A stretch of DNA of 64,000 nt from Cycas panzhihuaensis (lineage: Eukaryota; Cycadophyta): NCBI GenBank assembly GCA_023213395.1, contig CM041465.1, forward strand, positions 220,727,741-220,791,740, read 5' to 3'. The notes under the pieces were generated by a model. It was not told the origin of the DNA. It made no database searches and saw nothing but the letters and a program-made list of their open reading frames with translations. A program made the position numbers and the translations under genes. Of the stretch, positions 34,400-45,472 are shown one piece after another (the first letter of the stretch is position 1; each line of letters opens with the position of its first letter).

Positions 34400-34890
34400 C
34401 TGTTATATCCACTTGTCTGACTCCCATGTCGCATCTTCTGGATCTAATGTCCACCACTTTATGAGGTACCCTCTGACTTGTCTTGTTCAAAGTTGCCTAG
34501 TGCAAATTTGGAGTATACCTTCTAGTTCTAGTATAATCTTTCCTTCTTCATTGAGTTCTAGTAAGGATGTTTGCGGTACTATCTTGTCGCCAATCATTTT
34601 CTTTAGCCATGAAACATGAAAAATGTAATGGATCTTGCTTGTTGTCAGTAGCTTAAGTTTGTAGGCAACTTTCCTGATCTGTCCAGTGCTTGATATGGTC
34701 CGAAGTATCGAGGAGCGAGCTTCTGTTTATTTGTCGTGCTCAATGATGTTTGTTTGTATGGTTGCAACTGGAGAAAAACCCAGTCGTCCTTTTGGAAGCT
34801 CCTTTCAAATCGTTGTGTGTCTGCTTGTTGCTTCATTCTATTCCTTGCCACCACCAAATTGTCCTTAAGGATTCTAACCGCATCTTCCAT
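34400..34890 (-). pseudogene. Chromovirus 2 integrase tail and chromodomain
   Basis: The upstream part MEDAVRILKDNLVVARNRMK, then KDDWVFLQLQPYKQTSL and KLAPRYFGPYQ, is the integrase C-terminal domain. Near 34420-34550 the minus strand reads LEGILQICTRQL-stop-TRQ, then RGYLIKWWTLDPEDATWES, the chromodomain, with one TAG/TGA-type stop inside. Confidence 0.82.
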
Positions 34891-34914
34891 CTACTTTTGG
34901 TGTTCTTGAATAGC

Positions 34915-35640
34915 CTAAACCTGGAACGATCCATTCCATGTCAACAGAGATGGCGGTTGGTATCTATAAAGAGCCTGGAAAGGTGTAATCTTGGTGGAAG
35001 AGTGGTATGTTGCATTATACCACCACTCAACTAAGTGCAACCACTTGTGCCACCTATTTTGTTTATCCAAGCAAAAATTTCTCAATAGCCTTCCAGACAT
35101 ATGTTGACTATCTTTGCCTGTCCATCCATTTGAGAATGATACGTTGTGCTCGTGTAATTTTGTACCTGCAATTCTGAATAAGTCTTTCCAAAATTTGCTA
35201 GTGAACTTTGAGTCCCTATCACTTACAATAGTTTTAGAAAACCTATGTAATCTATGAATTTCTTTCATATATAGTTCTACAACGTCACTTGCCTTTGTTG
35301 TTGACTGTAGCCCTTGAAATGACTATATTTTGTTAATCTATCGATCGTGACAAAGATAGCATCTTTACCTTCTAATTTTTGCAGATCTAAATAAAATCCA
35401 CTAAAATTTCTTCCCACTTTTGGTTGGGAATTGGTAGGGGTCATAGTAGACCCAAGGTCTTTACACATTCTGCCTTGTTTCATTGACAAGTATCGCATTC
35501 TGTCATAAATTTTTGGACGTCTAATTTCAAGCCCTTCCAAAAGTACGATGCTTTTATCTTTTGATATGTCGTCTATACCAGTGTGACCTGCCTCTGGGAC
35601 CGAACGTGCTTCTTGCAATATAATTTTTTTTAATTTGAAA
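34915..35640 (-). pseudogene. Chromovirus 2 integrase core
   Basis: Core strands LEGKDAIFVTIDRLTKYSHF, IHRLHRFSKTIVSDRDSKFT and WHKWLHLVEWWYNATYHSST are clear. The second Asp (SDRD) is present. The HPQTDGQTE segment with the catalytic Glu is scrambled by small indels (SFSNGWTGKDSQHMSGRLL). The first part (35277-35618) is in a different frame. Non-functional. Confidence 0.87.
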
Positions 35641-35799
35641 TTTTTGAGAGTACAGATTTTGCCATTTCCAAGAATCAGATCGCCCTTTTATTGGTATCTA
35701 TCTGAATCGCTTCCCTTGACGTTATCTAAGAGATTTTGGTATCTTAGATCTGTCATATATTCCATTCTGATGGATTTTAACCATGAGGGCGTAATTGTT

Positions 35800-36171
35800 G
35801 ATATCAGCGGCAATGAAGGACCTTCCTTTGTTTCATCTGGGATTCGTGATAATGCGTCTGCTATAATATTCTCTTTGCCTTTCTTATATACTATCGTGAA
35901 GTCAAAATTTTATAACTTACTAACCCTTTTTTTTTGCTCATTGGACAATGTCTTCTGTCTGAGGAAGTATTTTAGACTACCATGATCCGTACGCACTTGA
36001 AATGAATTCCCCAGAAGATATTATCGCCATTGTTGGATGGTGTGCGTGATTGCGAGCATCTCCTTATCATAACTTGATTTGAGTTTTTCTTTGTTATTCA
36101 ACTTTCGACTCTCATAAGCTATTAGTCGTTCATCTTGGAGTAAGACTGCCCCTATTCCAAACCCCGATGTG
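35800..36171 (-). pseudogene. Chromovirus 2 RNase H region
   Basis: On the minus strand, short stretches match RNase H of the sister element (the [16 protein letters not shown] and DHGSLKYFLRQKT types near 35950-36070), broken by frame changes. It sits in the expected place between RT and integrase. Confidence 0.65.
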
Positions 36172-37224
36172 TCACATTCTAGTACGAACGGTTTTGAAAA
36201 TTTGGGGGTTGCTAAGACTAATTGTTACTGTGGCCTTCTTGAGATCACCAAATACTTCTTCTACTCTCGGGTTCCAACCAAACGCCTCTTTCTTGGTTAA
36301 GTCTGTGAGTGGAGTTGCTTGATGTGCATAACCCTTTATGAACTTTCTAACAAATCCTGTCCCCAAGAACCCTCGAACTGATGTAACACTTGTTGGGGTT
36401 GGCCAATTGACAATTGCGTGTATCTTCTTTGGGTCAATGCTTATGCCTTCTATAGTTATGATGTGGCCTAAGTATTCTAGTTCCTTTACAAATGAACATT
36501 TCTTCTTGTTGGCAAAGAATTGATTATCGCGCAGAATTTCAAAAACGATTCTCAGATGTTCTAGATGCTCTTCCCATGTCTTACTATAGATTAAGATATC
36601 ATCGAAGAAAATTAACAAAAATTTGCGTAACACTTGCCTGAAGGTATCGTTCACAGTACACTGAAATGTTGTCGATGCGTCTTATAGATGTCTTCTTCCC
36701 TTACCTAGATTTGATGATATCCTGAGCATAAGTCAATATTTGAGAAATACTTTGCTCCATGGATTTCGTCCAACAAATCGTCAATGCGCAGGATTGGTAC
36801 CTGTTCTTGACTGTAATTGATTGAGACCACGGTAGTCCACACACATTCTATATGAGTTGTCCTTCTTTGGACTGATAACAACTGGGGCTACAAATGGGCT
36901 TGCGCTGGTGGTAATACTCCCTTGGGATAGTAGTTCATTTATGATTTTCTCAATCTCTTTCCATAAATGATACGGATGCATATAGGGTTGAATGTTGACT
37001 GGTACCACACCTGGTACAAGTTCAATTGCATGCTGATTTTGCCAAAGAGGCGGTAGTCCTTTCGGTTCGTTGAACACTATCTTGTATTCTTCTATAATTT
37101 GTTGAACCTTTGGAGGAATATCCTTGATTTTGACCTTATAGCATGTCATATATATTGATGGGTTTTTTCTAGGGAGTTTCTCTATTCGATGTGATGAAAC
37201 CAACTGTACCGGTGCCGTTGGCAA
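36172..37224 (-). pseudogene. Chromovirus 2 reverse transcriptase
   Basis: Fingers: HPYHLWKEIEKIINELLSQG, then [20 protein letters not shown]. The frame breaks near 36781. Palm: RKFLLIFFDDILIYSKTWEE with an intact FFDD pair. Thumb: LEYLGHIITIEGISIDPKK and SVRGFLGTGFVRKFIKGYA. It is 147 plus 160 codons in two frames. The part between them, with the LTNAP-type motif (36655-36780), is damaged. Confidence 0.9.
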
Positions 37225-37259
37225 TGCCTACAATCTATATTTATGCCCTTCCTGGCAAA

Positions 37260-37600
37260 AGCGCATAAATCTGGTCATATAATTAGTGGCTAGATTGCCC
37301 AATGTTTGAAGCCACTAAATTCCCAATACTGCGCCTACGTCATCGATTTCATTGCAAACATGCATGCATTTGTGGAATATTCGCTCATTTGTAAGTTGAT
37401 TTTTTTACAAAAACCTCCACACAGTGTTGTTTTCCCATTAACAACTGATACTTGGAATGTGTTTATTGGTTCTATTTTAATTCCAAGCTTCTTTGCAGTT
37501 GCCATGTTTATAAAGTTGTGCGTACTGCCATTGTCGACTAGTATTATGACAGACGCTTCTTTTATCATCCCTTGGAACCAGAGCGTTTGTGGGGTGGTAC
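37260..37600 (-). pseudogene. Chromovirus 2 aspartic protease
   Basis: MIKEASVIILVDNGSTHNFI has the active site as Asp-Asn-Gly, where family members have D-S/T-G. It is followed by KLGIKIEPINTFQVSVVNGK and CGGFCKKINLQM. The same segment in the sister element reads LVDSGS. Confidence 0.82.
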
Positions 37601-38640
37601 TTTGTCCTGTAATTGCTTGTAGTGATGTGTATGTTTTTTGTATCTAGCTCCAACAGTTCATCTTCTTCTAGCTTTTCTTCGACTTCCTCATGAATTTCTT
37701 CAGGTGCTTCTTCTTCTTGCTCCGATATTGTTGTACCTTCAGTATTAATCATGTATACCTTTTTCTCGATGCATTGATGTTCGCGGTTCCACTTTGAACC
37801 ACATTTGAAACAAGTTCCATTCTTTATATGTTCTTCTTCCGTTGTTGTCTCTTAATTATTTCTAACTGCTAAAGGACCCTCAGCTTTGGTTCCTAACCTG
37901 TTAAATCCCTACAAGCTTTTTGATCTGCGTGTGAAAGTAGGCCTAGTCTCCTGCAGTTCTACTTCCACGCATCTTGCTATCTTGATTGCTAAATCCAATG
38001 TTGGTGCCTCCATTGCTTTTAGACGATATCTTATTAGAGGTTTCAATCCGCTAATGTATGTTTCCAGAAGGAGTTCTAGTGGCACTGTTCACAGAATTAG
38101 ACATTGTAACACTTGAAATTGTTCAGTAAACTCTTTGACTGAGCCTGTTTGCTGTAATCTTGTCAACTGGGCGAAATAGTTCGTACTCCATGAATCTTCA
38201 TATTGGGTTATGAGGACATGCTTTATGTTGTGCCAGCTTTCTGCTTGTTTTCCACTTGCCCGAAGCCACCACGAATACCATTTCAAAGCTCGACCATACA
38301 AATGTAGTGATGCCAAGGATACTTGCTCGTTTTTCGATATTGCGTAGACTGAGAAATAGGTCTTCATTCATAAAATCAATTCCCTTATATCTCTTGATTT
38401 ATCGGGGTCAAAGTTTTCTAGGGTGACCTTTGCCATTGTTACCCCATCGTTACTTTTTCGCCTTTGATATTCTCCTCCTCTTTTAAATCTTCCTTTGAAA
38501 TTACTTGTAGTTTCTTGTTCTATTTTGCCTAAAGGAGCTAGGTTTATCCATTCCTTTTTGTGTATGGCCCATATTGGTTCTGCTCGAGGTTCGTCCAACT
38601 TGAGGTTAATTCTATCCATGAGGGCTATGAGATTAGCTAG
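37601..38640 (-). pseudogene. Chromovirus 2 gag
   Basis: The gag core includes LENFDPDKSRDIRELIL-stop, MKTYFSVYAISKNEQVSLAS, LHLYGRALKWYSWWLRASGK and RLQQTGSVKEFTEQFQVLQC. It then has an intact zinc-knuckle start NGTCFKCGSKWNREHQC near 37770-37815 and an acidic stretch (EEAPEEIHEEVEEKLEEDEL). Fewer stops than in chromovirus 1 suggest a younger insertion. Confidence 0.88.
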
Positions 38641-38940
38641 AGAAGCTAGGATTTCCTTTCCTACTTCGTTTGTGGTGGTTTGGTCCTAACTGAATTGGCC
38701 TTAGGTAGTCAACATCTTCCTTCGCACTATAATCTTCTTAGAGCGTAACTTCGTTTGGCCTCCTCTTAAGTTCCACGAGGGGGAGGGTGGGCAAAAATTT
38801 CACTTACTTCTCGCCAAAATGTCACTTCCTTCCTTGCAGGACTGACTGTTGTGAATGTGAGTAGATTGTCCAAATCCCCTTGAAAAAAAAAAATCGACTA
38901 TATTCTCAGAAGGCACTCTTCAACAGGTTAGCTTCAATGA

Positions 38941-38953
38941 AACTCTAACACCA
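38941..38953 (-). promoter_or_regulatory. Primer-binding site of chromovirus 2
   Basis: The minus strand TGGTGTTAGAGTT lies two bases from the 5' LTR. It is a variant of TGGTATCAGAGC. Confidence 0.65.
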
Positions 38954-38955
38954 CA

Positions 38956-39498
38956 TGTAGTGGAGCCTTTTATCTCATTTCGGAAATAACATAGAAATTC
39001 ACAGATACTAATCTAATATATGCTCAACAGAACTCATCAATCTCAAATAAAAATGAATACTGGAAATACACCATAAATATCGAAGTAAAGCAATGGAAAT
39101 AGTACAAATAGAAGGTAAACATATTATCCAAAATAGTACTGGAAAGTACAAAAATATACAACAGAAATTCCTTACAGAATACTTGTCCCTTCGAGGTGGG
39201 AATCCTCCAAATATCTCAGGCCAAAAGGCTGACGCTGACTGCAGCCCTAGAGACAAAAATATGGAAGAGATCCAACTGAAAATGATGATTAAGAATGAGG
39301 GCTTTGATCCCTATTTATATTGGTTAATTTGTGTCCAGCTTGAAGTTGGCCAAAACTTGGACAGTTCACTAGAAGTGAACCATGAATGAAGTCGACCAGA
39401 AGACAAGCTTACAAGTCTGCTAATTCTGCTATTCCTGCACTCATTTCTAAGGTTTTAGTCGACTAACAGGCCCCTAAAGAGAGGGTTTTCCTGAAACA
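38956..39498 (-). repeat. 5' LTR of chromovirus 2
   Basis: Plus strand TGTAGTGGAGCC ... CCTGAAACA; it is the partner of 33802-34343. Confidence 0.92.
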
Positions 39499-40735
39499 CA
39501 ATAATTTGTCAACAAGACAAACACCAATTGGACTGAAACAAGTTGAACGACAAAGTTTCATTAGAAAGACATTTTCATATCAATTGATCCAAGGAATGTT
39601 AGATAAACTTGGGCTTGGTGGAGTCTTGAGACAATGTATACTAGAACATGAAGTGGAAGTTGTGGTACAAGAAGCCCATGAAGGAGTTGCAGCCAAACAT
39701 CAAAGTACAGAGCTAACTGCTAGAAACATTTTGCTAGCAAGATTACGATGACCCACGCTATTTGAAGATGTGGATAAATGGGTCAAAGCCTGTGATGTTT
39801 GCTAAAGAGTGGACAAACCAGAAAAACTTCACTTCATGCCCTTACATCTAATTTTTAATAGGAGACCCATTTGAGAAGTGGGGGTTGGATTTCATAGGAC
39901 CAATGAGCCCGCCAGTGAAAAGAATGAATGCTAGCTATATTCACATTGATATTGATTTTTTGACCAAGTCGATAAAAGCGAAGCCTATGAAAATTTGTGA
40001 TGCTTGTCGTACTACATGTTTTCTTCACAGAATAACAATTGTTCGTTTTGGATGCCCACTTGAAATTGTATCATATTAGAATAGCAATTTTTTTAAATCA
40101 TACAATTCAACACCTTACTACAGAATTCCTAATCCAGCATAAAAGGTCTTCACCATATTACCCAAGGGCTAACGGTCAGGTGGAAAGTACAAATAAAATT
40201 CTCTTAACAAAGATTTGTAACGAAGGTAGGACAGACTAGGCAAAACGATTGCATTCGGTTCTATGGGCAGATAGAACGACAATAAAGAGACCCCATAAGC
40301 AAACACCACTTCAATTGGTGTATGGTCTAGAAGTTGTCGTTCCCATAGAATTCCAATCGAAAAGTCTGCAAACAGTCCAATTGAGAATGGAAGAAGGAAA
40401 TTCTAGAGAGTAGTGGCTCATAGAACTAATGAAATTAGACAAACGACAAACAAGAGCATTATGGGTAATCAAGATGTAAAAAACCTGTCGTAAGGCCTGG
40501 TATGATAGACATCTGAGAGCACCCCAATTCCAAGTTGGCGATTTAGTGTTGTTGTATGATAACAAGTTTTGACTTAAACTGAGAAAGATGAAGTTTAGAT
40601 GGTTGGGTCCATACAAAGTGGACCAAATTGGGTAAAATGGAATTGTTCAACTCAGACAACTCAACAATTCTCCCATGCTTAAACCAATAAATGGTAGTCA
40701 ACTCAAGCCATATAGGTACTTGAAAAAAAAAAATG
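39499..40735 (+). pseudogene. Tat-like integrase, second half of the split pol
   Basis: The reading resumes with STRQTPIGLKQVERQSFIRK, then VVVQEAHEGVAAKHQSTELT and VKACDVC, the HHCC zinc-binding domain. Core: MDFIGPMSPPVKRMNASYIH, then FGCPLEIVS, and [19 protein letters not shown] with the catalytic Glu. The C-terminal part is VYGLEVVVPIEF, RKAWYDRHLRAPQFQVGDLV and MKFRWLGPYKV. Many stops and shifts occur. No chromodomain follows, as expected outside chromoviruses. Confidence 0.87.
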
Positions 40736-41149
40736 CAAACCAAATGGACAAATTTGCTCTCTCATGATGATGATGCGATTGGCGAGGTCGCAATCCAGCA
40801 AAAGATCAAAGATGGAAAGTCACTGATGGAATCCTACCAACATTTAGTAGTCGGAAGATGAACTGTCAGATTTTCCATGAGGACATCATTAAAAGCATAT
40901 AATGATCGCGACATATGATTACGAAGTGCAACGTGCAAAAGATAACCTCATAATCACAATTTACTACTCACTACCAAGGATGTGACAAGATACTGAAGGT
41001 TGTTAATTATAATGACAAGTCTCAAGTCACATCAATGTCATCATGGACGTGGTTATAATTCCCCAAACCAAAATTGGTAAAATCATTACATTTTGTTCAG
41101 AAGTTAAGGACAATTTCAACCTGTCACAAATTGTCGCGCAATTTATCTA

Positions 41150-43004
41150 TATGCATTGAAAGGAACAGTAAGCAATCTGGCAGTTACCATGGCCGATGGA
41201 GACAATTTTCTGCAAATTAATAACAATTTTTGAGAGACGAATGATGCCAAAATTCATGTTGAATGGTTAGCCATGCAGAAAAATGACTCCTGTAAGAAAG
41301 CATTGACAAATGCAGAAATTTCTAAATATATTATGGTAGGCATACTTTCAATCGCATTTAATTTTTTTATGATTGTAACATCAATGATGGCTATGCACCC
41401 CTCCATTTTGGACTTCTCTGCAAGGGCAATTGCATGGCTTATAAGTTTGCTCAATGAAGGATAGGACATTCCACGTGACAAGCAAATTCAGACAAAACAA
41501 GCAACGAAAAATAATTGAGCAAGTATGGCGAATGTTTCCAGCTCTGGTATTAGCATCTCTAGGATCCATTCAAAGGAGCATTAGTGGATTGCTCACTTTC
41601 TTTTCACAAGAGTCATTCTAAGCCAAAAAAGCCTATTTGTACCAATTCTTTTCACAAGAGCCATTCTAAGCCAAAAAAGCCTATTTGTACCAACTAATCT
41701 CCCCTCAACATCGTTATGCATAACGAAAGGAACTTAGTTAATTGGGTCAATTTTGTCTAGAAAAGACTCTAGAAAAAATTAGAGAGTGTGAAAAATGCAG
41801 GATAGTCAATGATGTTTTCCTGCCCAACATTGTTGCAAAGTCTTTTATTCTCACAATGTCCAGAAGTTCATTTACCTGCCCCCGAAAATGGCCAAACTCC
41901 ACTGGCAAAACAGATTGAGACTTTTGGCAAGGATAATTCTCAGGACCAGATATTAATTTAGGTGCAGGAGTAGGTGAAGAATTAGTTGCTTACGCAATGG
42001 TAGAAAGCGGCTTAGGAATCATCTCCACCTAGGATAGCGATTTCTGAAGAAGAGAAGACCATGAGAAGATGGGTCCTCGTAGGTAATGGATGAACAGTAG
42101 GAAAAGGAAATGAAGCAAGAGGAAATGAAAAAGGAAGAAGAGAAAAGAGAACATATTAAGATAGGGAAACGAAAGGTGGAACTTGAGTTGCCAACAGTTG
42201 CAAAAAAAGAAAAACAATCACATCTTGCACCAATGCATACTGGACCTGTAGAATCAGAACATGAACAATAGTAGCGTAAGAAATTAGTTGCAGAAAAGCA
42301 AAAGCAAGAGATTATTGAATGCATTAACCAATAACCTGTAGAGTTTGAGGTCTACACAGATGAACGAATTTTGGAAGAAGGGTTGGATCCAATGGAATGC
42401 GATCCTTAAGATGTTTCACAATGAAAAACATCCTTTTTGGGATGGGTGACTAGACAGCTAGTTGTAGAGCTAGAGGAACGTTTGCAGAGGCTAACAATGG
42501 ACCTGCAACGAATTGCTCGACTAGAGGAAAAGCTACAAGCTACAAAAGGAAAATTAGAATTTTTAAAGAAATTTATTGTTGAATGGATGGATGATGTGAA
42601 TGAGGTAAACCCATGATTAAAAAAATTCAAGAAGCAGTTTAATGAACAAATCCCCACAGATTTACAAGATGTAATTTATTAACTGGGAAGCTTGGATATT
42701 AAAGAGTGGTGAAGAATCCAAACAAAGTAGTAAAGTTTTGAGTTCAATTTGCACTTATAGATCTAAGTTGCAGACCCTATAGACTATAGATTAAGAATTG
42801 TACAAGGAGATAACCCATCTACAGTCGAAGGAATTACCCAATATGAGACAATTGGATGCACTTCATGATGTCATGATTTTGTGTGATTACATTAAGTCCA
42901 AAGGGCTACCACTTCCTCCTATGACTATATGGCAAGATCATTTGTACATTAAGAGAGGAGTGGCCAAATTGAAAGAAGTTAGAAAGGAGGGGGGTGGAAA
43001 TTGA
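41150..43004 (+). pseudogene. Extra frame region downstream of integrase (membrane segment plus coiled coil)
   Basis: After integrase, about 2.3 kb remain before the 3' LTR, more than pol needs. One frame reads EWLAMQKNDSCKKALTNAEI, then YIMVGILSIAFNFFMIVTSM (41333-41392), a good transmembrane helix. After stops, the same frame gives a Lys/Glu-rich stretch (EMKKEEEKREHIKIGKRKVE, about 42110-42170) and a heptad-like coiled coil (LVVELEERLQRLTMDLQRIA, then RLEEKLQATKGKLEFLKKFI, 42460-42580). In the next frame LYKEITHLQSKELPNMRQLD runs to a stop at 43002-43004, 50 bases before the purine tract. I infer a decayed third ORF; its function is unknown, and env-like is only one possibility. Confidence 0.45.
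41598..41693. repeat. 48-bp tandem duplication
   Basis: The unit ttcttttcacaagagNcat...tatttgtaccaa occurs twice back to back (41598-41645, 41646-41693) with one difference (gtcatt/ccatt). It is a recent slip within the third-ORF region. Confidence 0.95.
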
Positions 43005-43055
43005 TAGAATGGGGAAATTTTGAAGTTTTGTGCAATTGAGGACGCTCATTGGTTT

Positions 43056-43069
43056 TGTGACAAGGGAGA
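43056..43069 (+). promoter_or_regulatory. Polypurine tract of the Tat-like element
   Basis: The run tgacaagggaga directly precedes the TG of the 3' LTR. Confidence 0.7.
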
Positions 43070-43440
43070 TGTGTGCAAAAAATAAGTCACAAAGATTCAA
43101 AGGGTTTTTTAAGACAAAATAGTGTATAATTTCAATTTTGGGTTGTAATTCAAACTACAACTATGTGTGACCAAGTGCAACCAAGGCACAATTAAGTGTA
43201 ACTAGACGTAATCAAGTGTGAACAGGTACAACTTGAAGTGCAACTAGGTATGACCAAGTGCAACTGGGTACGACTTGGAGTACAAGCAGATTGCGAATAT
43301 TGTACGACCAAGTCACACTATTGCAATAGAAGTACGACCTAGAATGCAACCAAAATTGTAATTAAAAGATAATCGAAAACTTATCTCCATGTGAACACTA
43401 TGTAACAATTAAAGTTAGTTAGAACAACCAAGTGGTTGAT
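43070..43440 (+). repeat. 3' LTR of the Tat-like element, truncated
   Basis: It matches the left part of 27761-28464 (TGTGTGCAA...AATAAGTCACAAA to gttagttagaac...gttgatgt) and then stops at about 43440. The remaining ~330 bases are missing, replaced by a pyrimidine-rich stretch. Confidence 0.85.
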
Positions 43441-44037
43441 GTCCCCCTTATTATGCCCCCTATCAAACTTATTTCAATTTTCATCTGCCATGCATTTCTC
43501 TCTTTTTCCTAACCTCTCTCATCTCATATCAACCTCGCATAACCTCTCAGCTCTTGCATATCCTTGCCCCTGCATCCCTCTCTTACAATGCATAAATCAC
43601 TTGTTATGACCCCTATCAAACCTATTTCCAATTTTCATCTCCCATGCATTTCTCTTTTCTTCCTAACCTCTCTCATCTCATGTCAACCTCCCATAACCTT
43701 TCCACTCTTGCATATCCTTGTTACAACATCTTCACCCATACTGAATATTTGCCATATTCCCAATGCCATATTTCTCACTTTCTTCTTGTTAGACCTCCTA
43801 CATACCCTTAAATCCCTTATTTTCAGCCAAAACCCCCATGTTTCTTACCTCTAAATCACTCTTTTGGCCCACATCCTTCCCTCTAAGCCATCATCTCTCT
43901 ATAAGCATTAACACCCTATTCTCTACTAGTCTCTCTCTAAATTCTTTGTTCACAAAGGACTGTTATCCTACCAACCAACTGCAATCTTATTTATGAGACC
44001 ACGACCATATTACCTGATTTTCGCTACTTATTCACTA
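43441..44037. other. Pyrimidine-rich stretch with tandem duplication, no gene
   Basis: The plus strand is strongly C/T-rich. Two copies of about 125 bases (near 43445-43572 and 43598-43723) share tatgNcccctatcaaac, catgcatttctct, cctaacctctctcatctca and tcttgcatatccttg. The only frame (96 codons) is a compositional artefact. It ends in cacta, the target duplication of the following element. Confidence 0.7.
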
Positions 44038-44388
44038 TGTGACAATGTTAATGTCACATGGTTATTTCATAAAGTTAGAATTAGATAAAGTCACTTTTAT
44101 GTTTATAACTTTAGGATAAAGTGACTATGCTTAAGTCACTTAAGTGAAATGACAAAGTTCATTTCATTGTAATTTCATGTAATCTCATTTGAATGTCATT
44201 AGGAGGGAAAACTCAAATTCCAAACCCTAATATAAACTGAAATTACATGGAGAGTGATCATATTCTACACTTCTCCTCTTTGAACTCAAGCTATTAACAT
44301 TTCTCTTGTTGAGTACAATGTGCTTGTCTCCACTATTTGCCATTGTGTAGTGTTAGTGCACTAGATCCCTAGATCCATTCCCTCAATA
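44038..44388 (+). repeat. 5' LTR of outer copia element
   Basis: It starts TGTGACAATGTTAATGTCAC and ends CCCTCAATA (CA in the other copy). It aligns throughout with 62426-62792. It lacks a short segment present there (gagcattctcattatat). Confidence 0.95.
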
Positions 44389-44390
44389 AG

Positions 44391-44402
44391 TGGTATCAGA
44401 GC
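44391..44402 (+). promoter_or_regulatory. tRNA-iMet primer-binding site of outer copia element
   Basis: TGGTATCAGAGC is a perfect copia primer-binding site two bases from the LTR. Confidence 0.95.
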
Positions 44403-45415
44403 CATTGGGTGGATCTTAGTGCCACACTCACTTGCAAGGAGATTGCAAGCTATGTTCTCCTCTTCTTCACCATCCATGTGAAGTGAAGAGTTGAGATTTT
44501 TTTAAAATCCATTTTTTAAAGTTCCTTTTATAACAGATTTTTAGTACAAAATTGTATGTTGTACTATTTTATTTCTGCAGATAAGAGGAAGGAGTGTGGC
44601 TGCCTAAAAGCAACCTATTTCTAGGCCTAAAAAGAGCACAGGAATTGTTCATCTTATAGCAATTTTCAACCATCTTTTTTAACCCCAAATCTAGCATTTT
44701 TGGCCTATTTTTTGCCCATTTTTGCAATAAAAATCAGATTTTCAAATTGCAGAAGAAAAAATCAGTGATTTTCACTGATTAGAAACAGATTTTGAAGTAA
44801 AAAATCAAATTGTACAGACGGTGTACGGATTGTACGAAATTTCATACAGCGGTACAGTCAAAAAATCAAAGTGCTCAGAATCGCACGAAATTTCACCAAT
44901 AGGTGCATTTTGGCATCCTAAACACTTTTGTCTACTGGAGTGATGCGAGATTTTGAAGCTAAAGGGATCAAACAACCTATTTTATGCAGCCACCTTCCAA
45001 ATTTAAAAATCTCACATCTAGAAAAATCTAAAGAGTTTTTTCCTGTTGTAATACATTTTTTTGACCTCATCGTCCCGATCTATCATTCGGGACAGGTCTC
45101 GCATGAATCCGATGCTTTGTTGAAAAGTTATAAGCATTTTTGGGTTTTGCAGTACATTTTAGCTGCGAACTAAAACAGGCCATTTTGCTTGTTTTTGATA
45201 AGATTTTTCAAAAAATTTTGTATATTTGTAAAGTGCAGGTGAAGGGCAACAAATCTGAAAATTTTTAATTTTTAAAAAAAATTTTGAAATTTGTGCCATA
45301 TATAATCAGATAATAGGCGGTACAATCGCCCAGACTTAGACTTTATTTTGAATATTTGATTTTTCAGCGTACATTGTATTTCTGAAATATTTAATTTTTT
45401 CTCCCCTTCATTTAA

Positions 45416-45472
<57 letters not shown>

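Larger units (their letters stand above)
33802..39498 (-). mobile_element. Ty3/gypsy chromovirus 2, nested in the Tat-like element
   Basis: Direct repeats 33802-34343 and 38956-39498 (about 540 bp, highly similar) enclose gag, protease, RT, RNase H, integrase and chromodomain on the minus strand. A G-run purine tract lies before the 3' LTR and a TGGTGTTAGAG-type primer-binding site after the 5' LTR. It is closely related to 18917-24434 but keeps the FFDD catalytic motif. It inserted between the RNase H and integrase codons of the host element. Flanks attta and caata do not form a clear target duplication. Confidence 0.92.
27761..43440 (+). mobile_element. Ty3/gypsy element, Tat-lineage-like, split by a nested chromovirus; 3' LTR truncated
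   Basis: The 5' LTR (27761-28464), a primer-binding site, gag, two zinc knuckles, protease, RT and RNase H come first. The 5.7-kb minus-strand insertion 33802-39498 follows, then integrase, an extra frame region, a purine tract and a 3' LTR that stops matching at 43440. Without the nested element it spans about 10 kb. RT wording (YRMNPNYKQNVKVELDKLLE, LMLKTCRRNNMCLNLDKCTF) is of the Tat/Ogre type, and no chromodomain is seen. All frames carry stops. The element inserted into a LINE; its right-hand target copy is lost with the LTR end. Confidence 0.88.

Noticed and set aside
34254-34490. 78-codon minus-strand frame as a protein
   Set aside because: The chromodomain is encoded in another frame over the same bases; this frame is a shadow.
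42019-42324. Ser/Phe-rich minus-strand frame with membrane-like segments
   Set aside because: It is antisense to the Lys/Glu-rich reading on the plus strand, which continues the coiled-coil frame; hydrophobicity is a by-product.
43564-43854. 96-codon plus-strand frame
   Set aside because: Pyrimidine-rich composition makes Pro/Leu/Ser frames without stops; no homology.
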